Positions 45,002 through 56,659 of a stretch of 64,000 nucleotides of DNA are shown piece after piece. The notes beneath the pieces are model-generated. The model had not been told where the DNA came from. It made no database searches and was given only the letters and a program-made list of their open reading frames with translations. Position numbers and translations under genes: made by a program. Location of the stretch: contig CAOLHI010001249.1 in NCBI GenBank assembly GCA_948474755.1, positions 343,001-407,000 on the forward strand. Direction: 5' to 3'. Numbering within the stretch: the first letter of the stretch is position 1; the number at the start of each line of letters is the position of its first letter. Origin of the DNA: Ctenosaura bakeri. Lineage: Eukaryota > Chordata > Lepidosauria > Squamata > Iguanidae.

Positions 45002-45203
45002 GGGCCTTTCCACACTAGACTGTTAAAGTGCTATTATTCCACTTTCAACATCCTATGGGATCCTGGAGTTTGTAGTTTAAGGAGGGGCATTTAGAATTCT
45101 CAGCCAAAGAGCTCTTTGGCCTCAGTAAACTACAAACCTCAGAATTCCACAGGAGATTGGAAGTGGAATAGTCACACTAAAACAGTGTAGAGCAGAAAGG
45201 CCC
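45002..45203. mobile_element. Harbinger-like palindromic MITE, copy 3 (long subfamily)
   Basis: GGGCCTTTCCACACTAGACT and AACAGTGTAGAGCAGAAAGG with CCC form the ends. The interior has ATTCTCAGCCAAAGAGCTCT, shared with copies 6 and 7 but absent from the 160-180 bp copies. Confidence 0.85.
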
Positions 45204-45204
45204 A

Positions 45205-46110
45205 TTGCATCATTTAGGGATTTTTATGCTACTCCCCAACAGCCAGTATTCTGTGTCCCCTCAGCACGCTCACTAGATTAATCCCCTTAGACATGCCCAT
45301 ATATGTTGCTTTCTCTAAAGATTTGAGGTACTTCAGTAAACCTTAAGCTGAATCCCCATATTAATTTATGTGATCTATAGTGGAAATGTTAGTCATCCTC
45401 CCTGTACTGGGAGTTGTTTAATGGCTCCGTTACCTCCTGACCCAGATTTGCCTTATGTTTCTCCCATATAGCAGTGGGCATCAAGAATGAATACTCCAGT
45501 ATACCAGTGCATAGGCTTATTAAAAGACGAAGCTCTTTGAGCCACATGTCTGAGAGCAACCAATTCCAGGAATGACTAATGTTGTTTCCATTTTACAGTT
45601 ACTTCAGTGTTGGTGAAAATAGCAACAATAAAACCACAAGGAGCTGTGGGGCAAAGATCCTTCAAGCACATTCAAACATACCCAAAACAGTGCATGTTAC
45701 AGTCTTTCTACAGTTCAGCCTCCGTAACATACAGGTAGCATCTCCATATTCTCCCTGTATTACACTCCCCTGAGAGGAAGGATGTTGTATCGTAATAACA
45801 TGCAAGTTCAGTCAGTTTTGTTTATCTCTGCTCCTGAAATATGTTTCTTGCAAACTGTATGGACATCCAACGTAATGAATATTATGCTAGCAGTACCTTC
45901 CCCACCCTCTCATCCCTCTGATGCCAACAGTAAGCTCATGGCAGGACCTAATACCCCCTGATGCATTTTTAGATCCTCACCACTCAGGTAGAGCTAGCCA
46001 TCAGACTTGGATGCCTACCGCAGAATCTTCTGCTCTGTGGGCTGTTTGCCCCTTTAATTACTGACCATGCCCCAGAGTGGTGCTGCCTCAGATCCAGAAA
46101 AGGTTGGACC
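45205..46110. other. Non-coding spacer
   Basis: No gene or repeat recognised. Confidence 0.5.
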
Positions 46111-46115
46111 AAACC

Positions 46116-46470
46116 TGTAGAAAGTACTTTGTGATGAGGGTTGTTAAGTGCATCTGTGAAAAGCCATGTGACTTTAGCTGAGTCATGCTGATGAGTAATC
46201 AGGGGAGAAGGTTGCATCAGGTGTGGGGAGAATGCAAAGGCTGGCAGGATTGCATCAGCTAGTGTGAGTATAAAGGTAGCTGAGAGCTAGCCAACAAGTT
46301 GCAGATGGTGTTTGTTGTGTCTGCTGGATGTTCTGTCAGAAAGTGCAAGCAGAGGGATGCTGGAATGCCTTCTGGAGATTCTTGTAAATATGTACACATT
46401 GTAACTCAAGAATAAATTGCCTCCTTAATGGAAGAGAACAATTGGTGTGGGTGAATTTTTACTGGCTACA
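46116..46470 (+). mobile_element. LTR-like block with TATA box and polyadenylation signal
   Basis: The block begins TGTAG and ends CTACA. TATAAAG lies at 46269-46275 and AATAAA at 46411-46416, about 140 bases apart, as expected for promoter and poly(A) signal of one LTR; GT-rich text (TTGGTGTGGGTG) follows the signal. Length 355 bp. No matching target duplication (AAACC against GTGCA), no second copy and no internal retroviral text are visible. A solo or partial LTR is the best guess; boundaries are uncertain. Confidence 0.5.
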
Positions 46471-46474
46471 GTGC

Positions 46475-47620
46475 ATTGCTGCTAAAGATATTCTCTGCTG
46501 CTGGGTATGCTTCCAAAGCTGTGGGAGCAATCTCTGCTATATTTTGGGTGTGACAGAACTGTTGGTAAATAAACTCTAGTGGGTAGCTCTCAGGCACACA
46601 TCACAGATTGCTTACAGATTGCTTCCACTTGACAGGGGTAGGACCCCTCGTTGTAGAGGGCACATGCTGAAGAAACCCTCAGACCTACCAGTGGATATAA
46701 AATGGTCTCAGGTGACTGAGAACCATATGGTCAAGTTGCTTCAAATCTAGTCCTCATTAGAAAAGGCTCACCTATATAGCTGATAGCTGAATTACCACCC
46801 TTCTGTTGTAGAGAACCATGGAAGGGAGATCGTGCTACGGTGACCTATGTGAGCACAGCTGCAGACTCCTGCACCTCCCAACATGGAAAATCCTCACTGA
46901 GTCAGGGAAGTGTTCTTACAATGTGTCTAGCTTCTTAAGAATGAAGTTAAAGTGGAAGCTTATGATATACAAGTCAGTCGTCTTTGTCAGTGGGAATCTG
47001 ATGAAAATTTCTGAATCCAGTCAATTGGGATAGGTTTTGCTTTTTCTCAGTGAAGGACCTTCCCCCAGAGGTTACTTTGCCAGTGAATAAGAAACTTAAT
47101 TGTTGTGCAATGGTCTGCTTGTCCTCTCCTTCTCTTGCTATTTGACAAATCAGTTGTCTGTGGGAGTGCTTGTTTGTGGAAAGAAAGGAACTTATATTGC
47201 AAGAGGTGTCATCTTTCCTTCAAGGAATAAGGTACCCCCTTTCCACAGCAAAGAGAAAAGTGCAGTGGGGCCATGTGCAATAAAATAATTTTGGTCAAGC
47301 AGCAGCCGCCTTATTCTTTGGACATAACTACAAACAGAGACGGGGGGGAAATGAAACATCACAGGAAGAGTGAGGATTATAGTCTGTGAATTTTTAAAAA
47401 AAAATTAGAAATTTTTAAATTACAAACCTTGAAATCTCTTATCTGTAATAACATAAAATCCCCAAGTTCTAGGTTATCTTTAACAAATATTAGCATCAGT
47501 TGTCCACAGATCTTGATTGATAATTGGATATACTGCCCTTTGGTCAGCTTTGAGCCTATGAATTTGGAAAGCAGTACTCACGTACAGAGAAATATGAAAA
47601 ACCTCTCACTGTCTCCAGGA
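46475..47620. other. Non-coding spacer
   Basis: No gene recognised. 47341-47420 has a G run followed by A/T strings. Confidence 0.5.
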
Positions 47621-47626
47621 GAAATA

Positions 47627-47806
47627 GGGCATTTCCACACTAGCCTGTTATAGTGCTATTATTCCACTTTCAATTTCCTATAGAATCCTGGGGTTTGCAG
47701 TTTAGGGAGGGGCCTTTGAGACACCTCACTAAACTGCAAACCCCAGGATTCCATTGGATTTTGAAAGTGGAATAATAGCACTATAACAGGCTATTGCAGA
47801 AATGTC
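47627..47806. mobile_element. Harbinger-like palindromic MITE, copy 4
   Basis: GGGCATTTCCACACTAGCCT and AGGCTATTGCAGAAATG are the ends; GTTATAGTGCTATTATTCC is mirrored by GGAATAATAGCACTATAAC. About 180 bp. Halves match closely, so it is among the better preserved copies. Confidence 0.9.
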
Positions 47807-48105
47807 TCTTGTTTTGCTTCATTTTGACTTGAAGGTTCTCTGCAATTAAAAAGAAAAGAAATGGGCTGATTATTTTGTAGTCTGTTTGAGAAAACATTTC
47901 ATTGATACTGTCTTGCCAGCGCAGATGTTTTAATTTCCTGGCATCGAAGTAAAATGGTTTATTTATTAAGAGCAAGAGAGAAAATAGAAACAAGTAGATC
48001 TGTGTGTGTTATGTTGGTATGAAGAAGGAACTGGTTTGGATGTTGCTGCTTTGAGGCTGGGCGATTTCCTTGCCCATTTCTTGGGAAGGACAGACCTTAC
48101 TCTGA

Positions 48106-48327
48106 GGTGCAGCATGGTTTGAGCACTTGACTACAACTTAGACCAGGCTCTGAATCTCATTTGGCTGTGGGAAACCCACTGGGTGCCTCACCCAGAGTCA
48201 CACTCTTGCAGCCTCAGAGGAAGGCAAGAGCAACACCGTCCTGAATCAATCATGCCTAGAAAAAACCCTAGTAAGTTCACCTTAGGGTTACCTATAAGCT
48301 GTAAGGCACACAACAACAACAACAAAG
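48106..48327 (+). mobile_element. tRNA-derived SINE, Sauria-type
   Basis: Starts with a tRNA-like head (GCAGCATGGTTTGAGCACTT) and continues with CCCACTGGGTGCCTCACCCA, CTTGCAGCCTCAGAGGAAGG and TTAGGGTTACCTATAAGCTG. It ends GTAAGGCACACAACAACAAC. Polarity and tail agree with 7489-7756. The B-box is poorly kept. Confidence 0.8.
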
Positions 48328-48510
48328 AATCTAGGATTTCATCAGAGTTAAAACTCATTTGTAAGGCCTTAAATTCAGATTTTTGCCATCTCTAATAGTA
48401 GGGTGCCTTCTTCTTTCTCCTTATTCTATTATATATTGAAGAAGAGTAATTAACTGTACACAAGAGTGGCTTTGGGTGATTGAGCACTCTACTCTTTGCC
48501 CTGTGCTGAC

Positions 48511-48696
48511 TTAGGCCATTTCCGCACTACACTCTTATAGCACAATTATTCCACTTTCAACATCCTATGGAATCCTGGGGTTTGCTGTTTCGGGAGGGGC
48601 TGGCCAGCCCCTCCCGAAACTGCAAACCCCAGGATTCCATTGGATGTTGAAAGTGGAATAATCACGCTATAAGACTGTAATGTGGAAATGGCCTTA
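48511..48696. mobile_element. Harbinger-like palindromic MITE, copy 5, with TTA target duplication
   Basis: The element proper is 48514-48693 (180 bp): GGCCATTTCCGCACTACACT at the left and the inverted GGAAATGGCC at the right. TTA stands directly on both sides (48511-48513, 48694-48696). A 3 bp TTA duplication is the usual target of the PIF/Harbinger superfamily. The centre GGGCTGGCCAGCCCC is a perfect palindrome. Confidence 0.9.
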
Positions 48697-48699
48697 GAA

Positions 48700-49250
48700 G
48701 TGTGAATTGTAAAGAAGCTGATAGGGATAGAAGGCGGGGAATCCCACCTCTGTCCCAAGAATCTGGTTGAGATTTTTGTCCTTATCTGAACAGCTGCACA
48801 GCCACCTTTCCTTTCTGTCTTTCTTTTGTTTCTGCTTGTTTTTTGCTTAACTTGTCCTGAGTAGGACTACATGATCTTTAAAGAATAATTCATCTGTAGG
48901 AGTGTTCATGTTAAAATCTGACCAAATCAGGTGCGAAGGGCATGCATTTTTTTTAACTGAAAGGTTGGCAGCTTGATAATCTCTCCATTTTCTAAATGAA
49001 AGAAAGGCAGCATCAGGGCACCTCCTGCCCTTTGTCACTCAGAGTGGAAGCAGCCCCATACTCTGCCAGATGGTAGTTCCAGAGAACCAGGCATTTAAAG
49101 CCGTCAAGAGTGAGCAGATGCTGAGAATGGAACAGAAGGGTTGCTGTCTGTGAGAAATAACACAAAAAATTGATGTTGTCACCACTGGCTTTAGGAAATT
49201 GGATTGTTCTGCCTGAGAAGAATTGCAGGGGGAGAGGGGATCGTAATATG
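48700..49250. other. Non-coding spacer
   Basis: No recognised feature. Confidence 0.5.
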
Positions 49251-49261
49251 TTTTGCTTTCT

Positions 49262-49410
49262 TTTGTGTGTGTGTGTGTAGATGTGCCTTCAAGTCACCTA
49301 TCAACTTATGGTGACCCTATCGATTTCATATGGTTTTCTTGGGCCAGAACTTATCAGCTGTGGTTTTGCCAGCTCATTCCTATGAAATATAGCCTACAGC
49401 ACCTGTATTC
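49262..49410 (-). mobile_element. SINE 3' part with (GT)n, minus strand
   Basis: GTGTGTGTGTGTGTAGATGT, CTTCAAGTCACCTATCAACT and TATGGTGACCCTATCGATTT are the reverse complement of the tail found behind the 5S-like head at 20612-20848. No head is recognised at the right end, so the copy is 5' truncated. Confidence 0.7.
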
Positions 49411-49419
49411 ATTAACATC

Positions 49420-52165
49420 TCCCATTAAAGTAATAACTAGGGCTCATGGGGTCACTGTTAAGTCAACAGGTGATTTGAGTGTGCACCCACACAAGCTGTA
49501 TTTTTAATTATTTTTTTAATTGTAAACTTCAAAAAAATTTTTGTGATTGAACAGTATTTAAATATTAAAAATAATTTTAAATAACAAGATAAGTAAATGG
49601 AAGTTTTATGAAGATCTTAGGCCCATTTATTATTTCATACCCTTCAACATTTCGCAGATAGAAACTGAGACAGCTGTGGCCAAGCAATATCTAGAGCATC
49701 ATCAAGATGGCAACAGTGATTAAAGAAGAAGAACTTAGAAGCTAGGAAAAGCTGCAGCAGTTCACTCTTGTCTGAACCAACTGGGAAGGACAAGATTTCA
49801 CCCTCTCATTTTCTCTCCCCATCACTGATTTAATTGAATGCAAAACTACTTATGGACTTTGAATTCAATTTGCAGCTATTGAAATAAACCAGGATGAAGG
49901 GGGGAAGTGGGAGCAGGGAAGAGAAAATAGGACTTTTTAAAAGCAGCTGAAAAGGTAGGACAGAAGAGGATTAATCTCGGCCAAATCTCAATGGATGGAC
50001 CATCAGCTATTTGTCCACGTACTCCACCCCTTTCTGGAATGCTATTTCCCACTGAAACATCACACAAAGGACCCAAATAAGTCAATGAAATGGTAGAGCA
50101 ATGCATACTGCATCTGGCTTTGTTCTCTACAGTTCCTGTTGAATTATGAAGTACAAAATATATGAGACATAATCTGGAACAAAATAGAACGTGTCAACTA
50201 GGGAAGCATAATTTTATCATGCTGAGAAGGAGCCCTCTTCTTCTACTGCTGCCACCAAAATTAAATGGTGGCAATCTTGAGATATAGAAGGATCCCAGAA
50301 GGGCCTTCAGGACCATAGAACCATGTAAGATCACAGGACAGAGTGTCTTTTCCTCTTTGGTTGCTAAGCGACTATAGTTTTGGCAGCGTTAGGTAAGCTG
50401 CAGTTGATTATGTGACTGCAGGCATACTGTACAGATGTGATTGCCAGATCAACAACATTCCACTTCTTGAAATTTCAGGATATTTAACACCCATGTGACA
50501 TCACAGAGCTGAGTCAATGAAGGGTTGAAAAAGTGACAAGAACTGCTTCTGCGCCAAATGGTTATGGAAATGGGAATGAAGTTAATTAAGGAAATGAACT
50601 CAGATAAAGCCAAGCCAGTCAGGTAATGTTTTGATGTCTAGGCAGGTAGCAAACTTCACTCCAACACTGCCAAATCTGAAAGTTTTCTGGGCTTTTCCTG
50701 TTGCTGCTGGAAAGTTCTGTGCCAACGAGAGGGGAGGGGGGTATTTTTTCTTTGTGCTGCTTCTTCCAGGGCTTGTTCAGCTAAAAGGGTCATGGAGTCA
50801 TGATGATGACCTATGATTCCCTGTTTTGTTCCATATAGCACAATGAATCCAAGTGCCTGAATCCACCATCTCCCTCCCCAGTCTTTTGTCCTCACTCCCA
50901 GCTTTTGGTGCAGTGACATCACACAAATGCAATGTGCATACAAACACCTTCACACTGAGTTTGGCTCCAGCTGGAAATGTGTGCAGGCTTTAAAGCCACC
51001 CCATAGAGGAAGGGAAAAAAACACCTTTCTTCTCCTTGGGCATCACTAGTCCTAAGACCTAGGGAAACACAGAAGTTCCCTGAGACTTCAGCCACTGCTC
51101 TGAGACCTGGTAGCTTTGTATGGGCCACAAAAAGGCTCATGTGCCACCCACCTCTTCTCTATAAATTGGATTCACTGTAGCAAGTATAGCTCACATGGTC
51201 TAATTTACTCAATTCTTTTCTATTTCTAAGGTGATACCTACTATTTACTCCTTCAGGGAACTGTAAAACATTAAAATTGGGGATGAGGTCACAGCGCAAT
51301 GAGGTTGCAATAGAGGGAAATCCAATATCCCAAAAGTGAATTGTTCTGTTTTTAGCCACAGAACCCTCCACATCGATGTACATGACAGTACTCACAATAC
51401 ACCAGGATTCTCCCCCCGCCTCGCCCTCACAGTGAATAATAATTCTGCAACTTGAAAGCCATCTTTCCTATTTATAGTCATCATTGCCTTGTGAAATTTT
51501 AGCTGAATAAAACTTTTCCCATTGGAACTTCTCATATCAGGATCATTTTTATTATTGTATGTTATATCCTGTGTTTGTCATTCACCTTCCTGAAAAACAA
51601 TGCAACTCATCTGCCTTATAATAATCTTAGAAACATTAATGTACCATCCTCAAAACATCTTTCAGTTCTCTTATCCCTTTGCACATGGTTATTTTAGTTC
51701 CTTTCATAAGAAAGCCAGTTCCAGTCAGCTATCCACAACATGGTTGTCTTCTATGGTTTTAATAGAAGCCACTTAAGGAAAATTTGGCCTTGGTTTGCAT
51801 CAAGTGGCTTTCTGCTGCCTCTCACTTGAGATGTCTCTGTAAGGTCTTAGCAGCAAATAGACAATGATCACAAAGTCTTCAGCTGAGCATTCCTCCAAAG
51901 TAAGCAATGCTTTATGCTTATTTGTGCTACTGGGGCATAGTGAATTATTGACATGAGATTCAAGACAAGAACAGTGCCTACTTTTCACCCATAATGGGAA
52001 GAGACGATCTCCAAGCATTTTGTCATTATTCTGTAGGTGAGAGTTTTATAGATGTCCTGGGTTATAGCTACAGGAGAACAAAATGAGGGCCTTGACCTCC
52101 ACATAAGATTCCTGCATGCTAATGAAATTTTCCTTCAGTCATAAAATTTCTAGCATTTCAAAGAG
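49420..52165. other. Non-coding spacer
   Basis: A/T-rich at 49500-49600. No gene or repeat recognised in the remainder; small frames on both strands are without domains. Confidence 0.55.
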
Positions 52166-52170
52166 AGATA

Positions 52171-52372
52171 GGACCTCTCTGCACTACGTTGTTACAGTGC
52201 TATTATTCCACTTTCAACATCTTTTGGAATTCTGGAGTTTGTAGTTTACTGAGGCCAAAGAGCTCTCTGGCTGAGAATTCTAAATGGCCCTCCTTAAACT
52301 GGAAAACCCAGGATTCCATAGGATGTTGAAAATGGAATGATTGCACTGTAACAGTATAGTGTGGAAAGGCCC
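52171..52372. mobile_element. Harbinger-like palindromic MITE, copy 6 (long subfamily)
   Basis: GGACCTCTCTGCACTACGTT and AACAGTATAGTGTGGAAAGG form the ends. Inside, GAGGCCAAAGAGCTCTCTGG and TGAGAATTCTAAATGGCCC mark the long subfamily. A GA microsatellite (52372-52394) directly follows. Confidence 0.85.
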
Positions 52373-52394
52373 AGAGAGAGAGAGAGAGAGAGAG
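52372..52394. repeat. (GA)n microsatellite
   Basis: Eleven AG units adjoining the right end of a MITE. Confidence 0.85.
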
Positions 52395-54620
52395 ACTGAA
52401 AATCGTTCACACCTAAAATACTTAATGTTTGCTTTGTTGATATTATTCAAGTAACTTTGCCTGCCATTTTCCTTTAGATGACTAAACTCTATTTCTAAAA
52501 GATCAGTGGAAGTTTTAAGTTTTTCAGATTGTATTTTGGCATAGATTGATTTAGTATTCTTCTTTAGTTTTACTCTAATTTTTGATATTAGAAATTTATG
52601 GACAGTGGCACAATTTACTCCCACTTTTGTTTTCGTTCAGAGAATGGAATTTCTCAACCTTCTGCTTCCCATTATGTAGTTTATTTGGTTTCTATATTGG
52701 CCATCTAGTGATGTCCATGCGTACAGTTATCTCTTTGGTTGTCCAAAGAATATGTTCTGGATAGTTTGAATAGTTCAACAATTGGATAGCTCAACAAAAA
52801 TTGGAAGATTCAAATGAAGAGCTTAAAAGACTTGATTAAGTAGTACCACCCTCCAAAAAAGAAAAGAGTTAAGTTATCATTTTGTTGATTTTTGCAACTG
52901 TCATTCATTTTCAGAGGTGGAAGTCATGCAGTCTTCCAGATAACATTGGACAACATTCCATCAACACTGAGCTAATGCTGGGAGCTGTGGTCCAGCAAAA
53001 TCTGGAAGGATGCATGATTCTCAATTGCATACTAATGACTCATTGGTGATTGTGCCGCTCTTGCTGGCCCTGCTAAATCCTGGTCAGGTACCTAAACTAG
53101 TAATGGCATCTAATTGTGTGGATCTAACTATTATTCGTTTCCCTCATTAATCTGCCTGAGCAAGGTTTGAAGAAAAGTGAAGGACAGGAAAATCTGTATG
53201 AAGTAATATATTATGTGCAGTCTTCATATTGCAAATTGTTCTTATGGCTTGGACCTTTGTCTTCATTATTTGTCTGCATTAGATCTCTGTGCACAAGTTT
53301 GTATGCATTAGATCTCTGTACACAAACTGCTTTCAGGTGTTTATAACACTTACTGGTGAATTAAATGTTTTAGCTTTTTTTAGAAAAATAGTTATGTCAT
53401 TGTCAGTAGAGTTGTTATTCTATAGGCTTCATGCATTTTTTTTAACAAGCACCAGCTACTGCAGGAGATGAAAAATCAAAAGTCAGATTGCTGCATACTG
53501 TGCCATTGCAAGCCTATCTTGAATCTCAAAAGGGACATGCATATGGGAGAAGCAGATATGTGTTAAAACTTTTTAATAAAAAAAGACAAGGGGTGCAATC
53601 AAGAATGCACATGAAAAGTTATTTGCCCACCATGTTCTGAAAATGGTGGTGTTGGTTGCTAGGCAACCAAAGCGTACTGATCATGGAGGAAGCTTGGAAC
53701 AGTGAGCATCATTTTGGAACACATTCTTGTCAGAAATAGAGCATTAGATTGACAGCCTTGCATCAAAATTCCCTCTCTTGTAGGAACTGCCAAAAGGCTT
53801 TTCCAAGTGGTACCACTGTCACAGATTCGTAGCCATTGGTTCCGGGGTTCTTGAAGGTAGCACTTCGAAAAAGGTAGCTGCAATTTAAGGATCAAAATTT
53901 ATTCATCTCAGTGCTTCAGTTCAATAACTAATGGAGAAAATGTAGCCCAATATAATGCTCAAGAGGGACCACCGCTGTATTTCACAGAGCAGAGCTTGAA
54001 GGGAACTCATTAAAAGTAACATATTGCCTGTAATGTGTCATGTTGGGAGATAATGAGAGGGCAGCAACCTAATTTTTCCCCATGTTTTGATTATATTGTT
54101 GGATTTTGCTGCAGCGAGTAACATTTATTTGCTATTTTAAATGTTTCCTTTTTAAGGATCATTTTGAGAGCTTGGGCCTTTTTGGCCATGTTTCTCATTT
54201 TATGGCTTTTAAAAAAACAAAATTAAATGCCAGGTGAAAGACGTAAAATAATGTTAATGTTACCATTGTTGAGTTCTGCATTTGAAAAAGTCATGACTAT
54301 CATTTATATGTTGGGTTAATTGTGGCATGTTCTAAGTCTAGTTCAGAGTCAATAATAGTACTTGTCAAACTTTCATGGCCTTTCATTCAAGCATTCAGTG
54401 AATTTGTCTGAGTAAGGACATGGCTGTTGTAGGGAAGTTGGGGCAAAGAGGCAGGATTCAGCAATAGGCAGGCCAGCACAAGTTGAAGCACAACCAAGTT
54501 CAGGCCTTGAGCAAAATGCATCCTGGAGCAGGGTGTGGGAACTTGTTCACCTCACACATCTTCATTTAGAAGAGAAATATGTAACATTTGGATTTTACCA
54601 TTTATAGCAGGGAGGTGAAT
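52395..54620. other. Non-coding spacer with one repeat fragment
   Basis: At about 52945-53030, GCTGGGAGCTGTGGTCCAGC and AATCTGGAAGGATGCATG look like a half copy of the hAT-like family carrying GGGAGTTGTAGTCC. Nothing else is recognised. Confidence 0.45.
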
Positions 54621-54624
54621 TTTG

Positions 54625-54715
54625 ACTCTTGAGATGTTCTGGACTTCAACTCTCTGAAACCCCGGTCAGCATAGTTAGTGGTAAGGGCTGTGGTCCAAAA
54701 CATCTGGAGTCTAAA
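54625..54715. repeat. hAT-like palindrome fragment
   Basis: TGTTCTGGACTTCAACTCTC and AACCCCGGTCAGCATAGTTA, then GGGCTGTGGTCCAAAACATC with TGGAGTC, resemble both halves of the family at 16581-16720 and 55175-55275. Confidence 0.5.
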
Positions 54716-55049
54716 TTTACAGTATAAACTTTACATGTTGATGCCAGATGTGTGTGCATGTGTGTGTTAATGTGAAGAACAGAAATGAGGGAAGGCGTCA
54801 GGCATAGGCCTTGCTATGCCATCTTGCACAAACTTACCTAAGGTCATTCAGCCAGCTCTTCTTTCTTTGCTGCTAGCCTTCCAGGAACTCTTGTGAAAGG
54901 AAGCAGAAGGAGGAAAGTAGAAGCTGCAGTCACCTTGCTCAATAGTATCATGGTCATTCCTTAAATTGGTTCTGCCTTGCCTGTCCTTGAATTCCGCCCA
55001 TTTGCCCTTGGCTGTTTCTCTGATCACTGTCACACTACTCATGTTCTAG

Positions 55050-55345
55050 CTTGTTTAGCAACACAGTACCTAGATGACTTGCAAAAGAGCTAAGGTTCAA
55101 ATCCTGACATGTCCAAATAGGATTGGGAGGAATCCCTATTTGAACTTCAGACAGCCAGGGCCAACCCGTGTAGATCAGGGCTGGAGAATGTCTGAACTAG
55201 AGCTCCCATTATCCCTCACCATTGACTATGCTGACCATGGATGATGGGAGTTGTAGCTGAACAGCAAATGGATGGCTACATATTTCTGAGGTCTGGCATA
55301 GACAATACTAAGTTAAAGGGACCAGTCTCAATACATGGTGCCTTC
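55050..55345 (+). mobile_element. tRNA-derived SINE interrupted by a hAT-like palindrome
   Basis: The left part has a B-box-like AAGGTTCAAATCCTGACATG. The right part (about 55290-55345) with AGACAATACTAAGTTAAAGG and GACCAGTCTCAATACATGG matches the common SINE end that contains GACAATACTGAGCTAGATGG. Between them, 55175-55275 is a palindromic piece: AGAGCTCCCATTATCCCTCA and GGATGATGGGAGTTGTAGCT. The insert is younger than the SINE if this reading is right. Confidence 0.5.
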
Positions 55346-55349
55346 CCCC

Positions 55350-56115
55350 TTATGCTAGTGGCATTAAAATGTGCCTAACATTTTAATTGTCCATAGTAAC
55401 AATTTACCCTCTGCTCTCATTTTTGTTTCCTGCATAATCCCTGGAGCTTTTGCTTTCCAGAAGAGCTGGTGTTTGTGCAATGAAAAGGGCTAGACACTGG
55501 GCATTAAGCATATAATGTCACAACTTTGCCTAGCAATGGGCAAAACCTAAACATTAAGGTAGCCCACTTACAGGTGTGTCACTCCTTCATCCTCCCTGCC
55601 TAAAGATGTTGCAGATGTTCTTTGAGAAGTGAGAAAAGTGAGAATGATTCAGTTGGGCAGAACTGCACTAGATTAAGTATTGGGTAAATATTTTTCTCCT
55701 ACACCCAGTTGTGTAAGAGACATGTACTGTTTCTTCTTCCACACCTGTTTTTGATAAAATCCTTCATTTCCTTTGGTCTTGTACCACTAGGAAGCTGAGA
55801 GTAATTAGCAATTGGACATTTTACTTAGAAAAGGCTTTGGCAAGACCTTTCTGATTGCCTAATGAAAACTGATACAATAGGACTTAAAATGCAATTTGTT
55901 GCACAGTAGGAAACAAGAGCTTTTACCAAGCATGCACAGCACCAAGCGGCTGGTATTTAAGATATCTCTTTAATGTTGTCAATAGAACTTGGCAATGTTA
56001 CTTGAGGGGGGATGGGGGGACAAGTTCTGCAGTCCGCAAGCCAGTGGATTGGCGGATGCATGGAGATGTGGTCCAAAAGAGTAATTTTGTAAAACTTTGC
56101 CTATCACTGACTTTT
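55350..56115. other. Non-coding spacer
   Basis: No recognised feature; G run at about 56008-56022. Confidence 0.5.
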
Positions 56116-56119
56116 AATC

Positions 56120-56331
56120 ACTCCTTTGTCATTTTGCACCTTCATTTCCAACTAAGGTAAACCTATCATTAGATTTTCTTGGCTAGATTTGTTCAGATGG
56201 GCTTATGGCGCTCTTCTGAGAGTGTGACTTGTCCAAAGGCACCCAGTGGGTTTCCATGGCGGAGCAGGATTTTGAACCCTGAATGTTACAGTTGTAGTCC
56301 AACACTCAACCACTACAACACAGTGGCTTTC
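56120..56331 (-). mobile_element. tRNA-derived SINE, Sauria-type, minus strand
   Basis: Minus strand: AGCCACTGTGTTGTAGTGGT, TGAGTGTTGGACTACAACTG, a B-box-like GGTTCAAAATCC and GGAAACCCACTGGGTGCC, followed by a worn body with AAATCTAATGATAGGTTTACC. The tail is degraded and no AAC run is left. Confidence 0.75.
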
Positions 56332-56489
56332 CTCCATGAAAACAACCTGTCTTCAATATTAACATGCTTTTGAACTGGAATAGCCTTGTGACAGAAGAAG
56401 CTGGAAGAGGATATGTATGGGGGTGGGGGAAGAATTAAAGGCCGCTCATTGTATTTCTTCTGTGAAGCTGGCTCTTTTTAGTCTCTTGA

Positions 56490-56655
56490 CCGTGGCATAT
56501 TGCTGTGTTGAGCAGCTGCTCCCAATCGTGTGTCCACACAATATTAGATCACAACTTCCATCATCCCCTGCAAACTTAGCTCTCATGCAGCTGCTGGGAC
56601 AATAGGAGTTGTAGTCTTTCACATTGGGTGGGTACCAGGTTGGGGAAGGCAGAAT
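56490..56655. repeat. hAT-like palindrome fragment
   Basis: CACAACTTCCATCATCCCCT and ATAGGAGTTGTAGTCTTTCA are the inverted halves; the outer parts are worn. Confidence 0.5.
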
Positions 56656-56659
56656 GTAA

